Positions 6,622-11,345 of a DNA stretch of 11,345 nucleotides are shown piece after piece. The position numbers were made by a program, and so were the translations under genes. The DNA lies in contig CAMCHA010000029.1 in assembly GCA_945874515.1 (NCBI GenBank), positions 1 to 11,345 on the forward strand. Reading direction: 5' to 3'. Origin of the DNA: Asaia bogorensis. GTDB taxonomy: Bacteria > Pseudomonadota > Alphaproteobacteria > Acetobacterales > Acetobacteraceae. Position 1 is the first letter of the stretch, and each line of letters begins with the position of its first letter. The notes below the pieces were generated by a model. That model searched no databases, had not been told where the DNA came from, and saw only the letters and a list, made by a program, of their open reading frames with translations.

Positions 6622-7959
6622 TCAACGGCGATTCGCACGCTCAAAATTGCGCAGCACCACATCGGCGCGGCGGTTGGCATTAGCAAGCAGCGTTTCGGCA
6701 TTCTGCTGGCCCTGGAAGCCGCGTTCCAATTCTTCCTGGATGATATTGCGGATTTCCACAAAGCCACCCAAGCGGAAGCCCTGGCTATTAGGCGTAGGTT
6801 CCGCACGGGAAAGCTGGATGATGGCGGCATCGGCGCCCGGGTTTTGAGTATAGAAACCCTCAGCGCGCGAAGCCTCATACGCCGCCAGCGTCAGCGGCAC
6901 ATAGCCCGTGACGTGGTGCCACCACTTGTCCTGCTCAACTTCCGAGATGAAGCGGTAGAATTCTGCGACCCCACGATATTCTTCCGCCGTGCGGTTGCGT
7001 GCCGTCAGGGCCCAAAGGCTGGCGCCACCGATCACGCCATTGCGCGGGGATTGGGTGACATCACCATGATAGGGCAGCGCCACGGAAGCCCAGCGGAACT
7101 TCGCGTCGCGTTGCACCTGCGCGCGACCGGCCGAGGAATTGAAAGACATGGCGGCCTTGCCAGCGGGGAAGCTTGCAAAGCCATCGCCATCACGCCCGCC
7201 ATACACAAAGCTTCCCTCACGCTGCATTTCAAGCAGCATATTGGTGTGCTTGGCGAAAATCGGCGCACCCAGGTTCATCTGGGCATCCAAGCCTTCGAAG
7301 CCATTGGCCTTGGTGGCAAGGCCAACATCATGGATCGAAGACATTTGTTCAAACATCACCCAGGTCGGCCAGGCGGTGCTGATCGGGATTTCGGCAGCAT
7401 TGGTCGCCTTGATCTTCTGCGCGGCGGCACGAATCTCGGCCCAAGTTTTCGGCAGATCGGTCGTGGAAAGCCCAGCCTTTTCGAAGGCATCCAGATTGAT
7501 CCAAAGCACCGCGGAAGAAGAATTATGCGGCATGGAAACCAGGCGGCCTTGCGTATCTGAATAATAGCCGCGCACGCCGGCCAGATAGCGCTTCGGGTCC
7601 AGCGTGATGCCCGCTTCGCCCAGCAATTCATGGGTTGGACGGATGGCGGGGCCGGCGGCCATCATGGTGGCGGTGCCAACTTCAAACACCTGCGCGATAT
7701 GGGGCGGTGTGCCGGCGCGCCAGGCGGCGATGGAGCCGGTCATGACTTCCACATAAGAACCGCGGAAATTGGCATTCACGCGAAAGCGCGATTGGCTTTC
7801 ATTGAAGCGCGTGACCTGTTCGGCAACGCGCTCACCAAGCGCACCGCCCAGTCCATACCAGAATTGGATTTCGGTGCGGCCTTGGGCGCGCACGGAAGGT
7901 GCTACGAAGGGGGCCGCAAGCAGACCCGATGTTGCCAGCAAAATGTGACGACGTTGCAT
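6622..7959 (-). CDS. ugpB: sn-glycerol-3-phosphate periplasmic binding protein UgpB
   Basis: A 445-residue binding protein that captures glycerol-3-phosphate, and in characterised relatives glycerophosphodiesters, for the UgpAEC transporter. The leader is QRRHILLATSGLLAAPFVA with a probable cleavage after VRA (about 23-25); the twin arginines suggest possible Tat export. UgpB-specific stretches include EVGTATMM (93-100), GYYSDTQGRL (131-140), PHNSSSAVLW, GGASLW (311-316), TGYVPLTLAAYE (351-362), GFYTQNPGAD and RLGGFVEIR (396-404). Tryptophan 197, in AWPTW, aligns from memory with the ligand-stacking tryptophan 169 (mature numbering) of E. coli UgpB; mycobacterial UgpB has leucine there. AAGGAG lies 7 nt before ATG 7959, a strong site. 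A Pho box about 47 bp upstream indicates control by PhoB under phosphate limitation. Confidence 0.96.
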   Translation of the reverse strand: MQRRHILLATSGLLAAPFVAPSVRAQGRTEIQFWYGLGGALGERVAEQVTRFNESQSRFRVNANFRGSYVEVMTGSIAAWRAGTPPHIAQVFEVGTATMMAAGPAIRPTHELLGEAGITLDPKRYLAGVRGYYSDTQGRLVSMPHNSSSAVLWINLDAFEKAGLSTTDLPKTWAEIRAAAQKIKATNAAEIPISTAWPTWVMFEQMSSIHDVGLATKANGFEGLDAQMNLGAPIFAKHTNMLLEMQREGSFVYGGRDGDGFASFPAGKAAMSFNSSAGRAQVQRDAKFRWASVALPYHGDVTQSPRNGVIGGASLWALTARNRTAEEYRGVAEFYRFISEVEQDKWWHHVTGYVPLTLAAYEASRAEGFYTQNPGADAAIIQLSRAEPTPNSQGFRLGGFVEIRNIIQEELERGFQGQQNAETLLANANRRADVVLRNFERANRR

Positions 7960-8006
7960 GAAAGCTCTCCTTTTTTATTGAGGCTACTGCCCGTTACTGA
8001 GCTCTT

Positions 8007-8024
8007 ATTACAGAAAAAAGACAG
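8007..8024 (-). promoter_or_regulatory. Pho box (PhoB binding site) upstream of ugpB
   Basis: The minus strand reads CTGTCTTTTTTCTGTAAT. This is two heptamers, CTGTCTT and CTGTAAT, repeated at an 11-bp period with an all-T spacer. Each heptamer differs in one base from CTGTCAT, the known Pho box half-site. It points toward ugpB, ending 47 bp before the start codon, where PhoB would replace the -35 contact. The expected -10 is weak (TAACGG about 10 bp further on); TGTAAT inside the second half-site could be an alternative -10. PhoB control of ugp operons is established in E. coli and Sinorhizobium. Confidence 0.75.
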
Positions 8025-8050
8025 TTCTGCGAAGTTTGTGTTTCGATCTT

Positions 8051-9544
8051 TCAGCCGCCCATGAGCCTGGCCACCCTATCCCGTGCCCCGGCATCGAAGC
8101 GAAGCCCGAGCTTGCTCCGGCGCCAGAGCACATCCTCGGCCGTTGCGGCCCATTCCTCGCGGCGGAGATAGTCCAGCTCTGCCTCATGCAAATCGGCGCC
8201 AATGGCCGGGCCAGGGTCCTGGCCGGGGTTGAAAATCTGCCAGGCCCGGGTGCCATAGGCGCGGAGCAGCCGGGTGCAAAGCGCGTCTGGCAGCAGCGGG
8301 AAGTCGCGCCGGAAGCGGGCAAGCAGCGCGGGGAAGCCATCCGGCGCAAAATCCCCGCCCGGCAGGGGCGCGTGGGCGGTCCAGCCGGCTTTTTCGGGCC
8401 GTATGCCAAGCTCGGCCAAGGCGGCCTCAGCCAGTTTGCGATAGGTGGTGATCTTGCCGCCGAAGATATTGAGCAGCGGCGCCTGACCCGCCGGCGCATC
8501 CAGCTTCAGCACGTAATCGCGCGTCGCTTCCTGCGCCTTGCTTGCCCCATCATCATAAAGCGGGCGGAGCCCCGAATAGGTCCAGACAATATCTTCGCGC
8601 TTTACCGGCGTGCGGAAGTAGCTGGACGCCGCCGTGCAGAGATAGGTTATCTCGCCCTCAGAAATTTGTGGTGCTTCGTCTGGGTTTGGATGATCCTCAT
8701 CGGTGGTACCGATCAGGGTGAAGTCGCGTTCATAGGGAATGGCGAAAATGATGCGGCCGTCGGCATTCTGGAAAATATAGGCGCGGTCGTGGTCATAAAG
8801 CCGTGGCAGCACGATATGGCTGCCCTTGACCAGCCTGAGGCGTGCCGGCTGGTTGCTGCCCATCACCGCATGCTGCACGGCGCCCACCCAGGGGCCGGCG
8901 GCGTTGACCAAGGCGCGGGCGTGAAATTCGGCCGGCCCATCACGACCTTCAGTGGTGATGTGCCACAACGCGCCTTCGCGCCGCGCGGCAGTCACCGCCA
9001 TGCGCGGATGAATGGCGGCACCACGTTCCGCCGCATCCTTGGCGTTCAACAGCACCAGGCGCGAATCCTCAACCCAGCAATCGGAATATTCAAAGCCGAT
9101 ACGATGCCCGGGGCTGAGCGGCGCGCCGAGCGGTGAACGTGTCAGGTCAATCCGCCGCGTTGCCGGCAGTGTCTTTCGCCCACCCAGATGATCATACAGA
9201 AACAGCCCAAGCCGCAGCAGCCAGGCGGGCCTGAGGCCCTGATGATGCGGCAGCACAAAGCGCAAGGGCCAGATGATATGCGGCGCGATGCCAAGCAGGA
9301 TTTCACGTTCAATCAGCGCTTCACGCACCAGGCGGAATTCGTAATGTTCCAGATAGCGCAGGCCACCATGGATCAGCTTGGTCGAATTGGCCGAGGTGCC
9401 GCCGCCTAGATCACCTTTTTCGAACAGCACCACGGAAAGCCCGCGGCCCGCCGCATCCCGCGCAATGCCGGCACCATTGATGCCGCCACCAATGACGGCA
9501 AGGTCATAGTGTTCAGCCGGAGATGATGATGCGCGCAAGCTCAT
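8051..9544 (-). CDS. glpD: Aerobic glycerol-3-phosphate dehydrogenase GlpD
   Basis: A 497-residue FAD enzyme (E. coli GlpD has 501) that oxidises sn-glycerol-3-phosphate to dihydroxyacetone phosphate and passes electrons to the quinone pool as a peripheral inner-membrane protein. The N-terminal FAD fold shows VIGGGINGAGIARDAAGRG (17-35) and then STKLIHGGLRYLEHYEFRLV. Further family stretches are FEYSDCWVEDSRLV, VKGSHIVLP (239-247), LIGTTDED, SGLRPL with arginine 327, TRDY (341-344) and GGKITTYRK (362-370). These cover the substrate arginines and lysine known from E. coli GlpD. The C-terminal domain ends with DVLWRRSKLGLR (471-482). Its start overlaps the end of the upstream hydrolase gene by 32 nt, so the two are probably co-translated. 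It supplies the catabolic step for substrate imported by UgpBAEC, whose genes begin 91 bp downstream behind their own Pho box. Confidence 0.96.
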   Translation of the reverse strand: MSLRASSSPAEHYDLAVIGGGINGAGIARDAAGRGLSVVLFEKGDLGGGTSANSTKLIHGGLRYLEHYEFRLVREALIEREILLGIAPHIIWPLRFVLPHHQGLRPAWLLRLGLFLYDHLGGRKTLPATRRIDLTRSPLGAPLSPGHRIGFEYSDCWVEDSRLVLLNAKDAAERGAAIHPRMAVTAARREGALWHITTEGRDGPAEFHARALVNAAGPWVGAVQHAVMGSNQPARLRLVKGSHIVLPRLYDHDRAYIFQNADGRIIFAIPYERDFTLIGTTDEDHPNPDEAPQISEGEITYLCTAASSYFRTPVKREDIVWTYSGLRPLYDDGASKAQEATRDYVLKLDAPAGQAPLLNIFGGKITTYRKLAEAALAELGIRPEKAGWTAHAPLPGGDFAPDGFPALLARFRRDFPLLPDALCTRLLRAYGTRAWQIFNPGQDPGPAIGADLHEAELDYLRREEWAATAEDVLWRRSKLGLRFDAGARDRVARLMGG

Positions 9545-10202
9545 CCGGCGTGGTCAGCATGGGGTAATGGCCCGTGTCAATCACATGCCAGCGCGCGTTG
9601 AGTTTTTCGGCGCAGCGGCGCTGATGCGCCTCACCGGGGTTTTGCGCCTGCGGGCAATAGATCACGGAAGCCTGCCAGGATTGCTGCCAGAAGCTTGGTA
9701 GCTTCACGGGTTGGGTGAAGGTGTTGATGGGATGCAGCGAGATGCGATCCGCCGCCCATTCGGCCAGCCCCTTATCCATGCCCAGAAACAGGCGGCCCAG
9801 CGCATCGTCCCGGCCCGGTCCCAACGCGATATCCGTATTGATGGCGGCAGGGCGGGTCACGATGTCGCGAATTTTCTCACCATCCATCAGCGCCAGCGCA
9901 TCGGCAAAAACCAGGCGGCCAATGCGTTCACGCGCGCGTTCTGCCGCCGCCGCCATCACCATGCCGCCGGCCGAGGTACCCACCAGCACCGCATCGCGCA
10001 AATCATGGTAGTAAAGGTATTCAGCGATTTCCTGGCCGTGGCTTTCGGTATCAATGCCCGCGCGCATTTGGTGGCGGTGTTCGGCACAGCCATCTAGCGT
10101 TGGCGCATGCACATCATGCCCGGCAGCGCGCAAACGCTCGGTAACAAAGCGCCAAATCCAGCCGCCTTGATAGGCCCCGTGAATGAGAACAATGCTCGCC
10201 AT
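9513..10202 (-). CDS. Alpha/beta hydrolase, methylesterase/salicylate-esterase-like
   Basis: A 229-residue single-domain alpha/beta hydrolase without a signal peptide, so presumably cytoplasmic. The N-terminus IVLIHGAYQGGWIWRFV (4-20) carries the oxyanion HG motif and resembles the plant methylesterase/hydroxynitrile lyase type of hydrolases. The nucleophile serine 77 lies in GTSAGG (75-80), and the catalytic histidine is probably 212 in TGHYPML. The usual acidic residue after the seventh strand is not obvious: the stretch VIYCPQAQNPGEAHQ (180-194) has no aspartate, and its only acidic residue is glutamate 191. Aspartate 101 (VFADAL) is a candidate substitute. The substrate is unknown. The gene overlaps glpD by 32 nt and is first in the minus-strand block, hinting at a link to glycerol or lipid-derived metabolism, but this is only contextual. 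Start ATG 10202 has a weak GGGGGCG upstream. Confidence 0.82.
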   Translation of the reverse strand: MASIVLIHGAYQGGWIWRFVTERLRAAGHDVHAPTLDGCAEHRHQMRAGIDTESHGQEIAEYLYYHDLRDAVLVGTSAGGMVMAAAAERARERIGRLVFADALALMDGEKIRDIVTRPAAINTDIALGPGRDDALGRLFLGMDKGLAEWAADRISLHPINTFTQPVKLPSFWQQSWQASVIYCPQAQNPGEAHQRRCAEKLNARWHVIDTGHYPMLTTPDELARIIISG

Positions 10203-10332
10203 GTCGCGCCCCCGTTTTGAGGAGGAGCTAAGCCTGAAAAGCTAGGCTTGGAAAGATAAGCGCCTTAGGGCTGGCAGAATGCCCAAGGCAGGCTAGGGTT
10301 GAGGCTTAGCTAAACTGAAGGATGTTCCCCCC
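10203..10332. promoter_or_regulatory. Divergent control region rich in inverted repeats
   Basis: This 130-bp gap separates the hydrolase-glpD genes (minus) from the Bug gene (plus). It holds AGCTAAGCCT (10226-10235), exactly reverse-complementary to AGGCTTAGCT (10302-10311). AAGCCT (10230-10235) also pairs with nearby AGGCTT (10244-10249). GCTAGGCTTG (10241-10250) recurs as GCTAGGGTTG (10292-10301). A hairpin GCCTT-A-GGGC (10262-10271) with GCCCAAGGC (10281-10289) lies between. Since no gene ends here, these are better read as operator sites than terminators. I could not fix a -35/-10 pair for either side. Confidence 0.5.
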
Positions 10333-11283
10333 ATGCTGCGTCGTTCCCTCCTCACCGCTGCTGCGCTTGGCTTGGCTTCCCCGGCATTCGCCCAGGCGCG
10401 GCCACTGCGCCTGATCATCCCCGTGGGCGTTGGCGGCGTGACCGATGTGGTGGGCCGCATCCTGGCGGATGCCTTGCAAACCCAGCTTGGCCGCCCGGTC
10501 ATACCTGAAAGCATCCCGGGCGCTGGCAGCACGGTGGGCGCGGCGGCGTTTCATCGCCTACCCGCCGATGGCAACAGCATTTTCATCGGCACCAATAACC
10601 ACCCGGTGATGCGGGCGATTTATCCGAATTTCCCGCATGATCCGGTGACGGATTTCATTCCCCTCGCGCTGGTGGGCCGGCAGCCCTTTGTGCTCGCGGT
10701 GCATCCGGACGTGCCGGCGCGGGATGTGCCTTCCTTGCTCGCTTGGCTCGCGCAGAAAAAGGAAGATGTGAATTACGGCGCCACCAATCCCGGTGCGACG
10801 AATCATCTGGCGGGAGAATTGTTCCGCCAACTTTCCGGCACCAGCTTTACCATCGTGCCCTATCGTACCGCGGCCAATGCGGTGCAGGATTTGCTCGCGG
10901 GGCGGATGAACCTGACCATTGATAGCCCAACCCTGCTGACACCGCTGATGCGTGATGGCCGCGTGCGGGGCTTGGCCGTGAGTTCCGCCACACCATCAGA
11001 TCTTGTGCCCGGCCTGCCCGCGCTCGCGCAGGTTGGTGTGCCTGGCTATGAAGTCACGGCCTGGCAGGTGCTATTCGCCAAGCCAGGCACGCCGGAAGAA
11101 GCGCTTGCCCCCATTCGCGAAGCGGCATTGCGCGCGGTTGCCGATCCGGCGGTGAAGCAGCGGCTGGCGGTGGCGGGTGTGGAAACCTGGCCTGATCCTT
11201 CCCCCGCCGCAGCGGCGGCGCATGTGCAAGCGGAAGTGACGCGTTGGGCGCCGATTGTCTCGCGCATGAATCTCGGGGGCTGA
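10333..11283 (+). CDS. Bug/TctC-family tripartite tricarboxylate-type solute-binding protein
   Basis: A 316-residue periplasmic binding protein of the Bug (TctC) family. The leader LRRSLLTAAALGLASPAFA ends in a probable cleavage after AFA (18-20). Family signatures are IIPVGVGGVTDVVGRIL (28-44), PGAGSTVGAAA (62-72), VNYGATNPGATNHLAGELF (146-164), VPYRTAANAVQDLLAGR (175-191) and DGRVRGLAVSS. Length is typical. Such proteins bind small carboxylates or related compounds. No tctA or tctB membrane genes are visible, which is common: many Bug proteins are orphans that may share membrane partners or act as sensors. GAAGG lies about 11 nt before ATG 10333. The next gene starts 3 bp after its stop, so the two are probably one transcript; the gene may therefore serve that downstream enzyme. 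Ligand unknown. Confidence 0.92.
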   Translation: MLRRSLLTAAALGLASPAFAQARPLRLIIPVGVGGVTDVVGRILADALQTQLGRPVIPESIPGAGSTVGAAAFHRLPADGNSIFIGTNNHPVMRAIYPNFPHDPVTDFIPLALVGRQPFVLAVHPDVPARDVPSLLAWLAQKKEDVNYGATNPGATNHLAGELFRQLSGTSFTIVPYRTAANAVQDLLAGRMNLTIDSPTLLTPLMRDGRVRGLAVSSATPSDLVPGLPALAQVGVPGYEVTAWQVLFAKPGTPEEALAPIREAALRAVADPAVKQRLAVAGVETWPDPSPAAAAAHVQAEVTRWAPIVSRMNLGG

Positions 11284-11286
11284 ACC

Positions 11287-11345
11287 ATGGCTTATGAAGG
11301 TATCCGCGCGCGACGCCCATTGATCATGGGCAGGCGCGGGGCGGT
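11287..11345 (+). CDS. Start of a further gene, possibly gamma-glutamyltransferase, cut by the window edge
   Basis: An ATG 3 bp after the Bug stop opens a frame to the window end, giving 19 full codons that begin MAYEGIRARRPLIMGRRGA. The RRP-x-x-MGRRGAV style resembles the start of bacterial gamma-glutamyltransferase-family proteins, in which a motif of this kind precedes the conserved region SxHPLA. That is a memory-based resemblance over fewer than 20 residues, so the family is tentative. The tight spacing supports a real coding start, coupled to the Bug gene. Confidence 0.5.
   Translation, partial: MAYEGIRARRPLIMGRRGA

Noticed and set aside
6487..7560. 357-codon open frame on the plus strand opposite ugpB
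   Set aside because: It is a mirror frame of ugpB, which is recognisable along its whole length, and it has no ribosome binding site or domain.
8011..8043. Terminator after glpD using the six-T run at 8014-8019
   Set aside because: Only weak stems of 4-5 bp precede the T-run on the minus strand; the T-run is better explained as the AT-rich spacer of the Pho box.
8036..9136. 366-codon open frame on the plus strand opposite glpD
   Set aside because: It is a codon-bias shadow of glpD, with no recognisable domain and no room for its own promoter.
10262..10289. Bulged hairpin as a bidirectional terminator
   Set aside because: Both flanking genes start here and none ends here, and there is no adjacent T-run in either direction.
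1..11345. Mobile element, defence system, CRISPR array or biosynthetic cluster
   Set aside because: No transposase, integrase, terminal repeats, spaced direct-repeat array, nuclease or synthase modules were seen; all genes are ordinary transport and metabolic families with uniform base composition.

Overview
The window looks like chromosomal DNA from a GC-rich alphaproteobacterium. The density of solute-binding-protein transporters (TRAP, ABC and Bug/TctC types), the twin-arginine-like leaders and the codon style would suit Acetobacteraceae or other Rhodospirillales (Roseomonas-like). That placement is inferred from style, not from a marker gene. Coding density is high. No gene-free stretch exceeds about 130 bp, and I see no rRNA, tRNA, CRISPR, insertion sequence or phage gene.

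Layout. (1) Positions 1-1979, minus strand: a TRAP transporter operon in the order dctP-dctQ-dctM, with dctM cut by the left edge. (2) 1980-2100: a divergent control region holding an operator-like palindrome. (3) 2101-3663, plus strand: a class I acyl-CoA ligase, which ends 6 bp from the convergent end of the next operon. (4) 3670-10202, minus strand: a glycerol-3-phosphate block, transcribed as alpha/beta hydrolase, glpD, ugpB, ugpA, ugpE, ugpC. (5) 10203-10332: a second divergent control region, rich in inverted repeats. (6) 10333-11283, plus strand: a Bug/TctC-type binding protein, followed 3 bp later by the start of another gene cut by the right edge, perhaps a gamma-glutamyltransferase.

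How the genes work together. UgpB captures glycerol-3-phosphate or its diesters in the periplasm, UgpA/UgpE form the channel, UgpC supplies ATP, and GlpD oxidises the imported glycerol-3-phosphate to dihydroxyacetone phosphate at the membrane. A good match to the PhoB-binding Pho box (8007-8024) lies just upstream of ugpB, so the transporter is probably induced by phosphate starvation from its own promoter inside the cluster. The ugpB-ugpA gap carries two RNA-hairpin-forming elements, which probably set a higher level of binding protein than of channel. No ugpQ phosphodiesterase gene is in the window. The TRAP system and the divergent acyl-CoA ligase may form a separate uptake-and-activation unit for an unidentified organic acid.

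I did not find a wholly new type of system. The most informative non-coding signals are the Pho box, the ugpB-ugpA hairpins and the two palindromic divergent regions.
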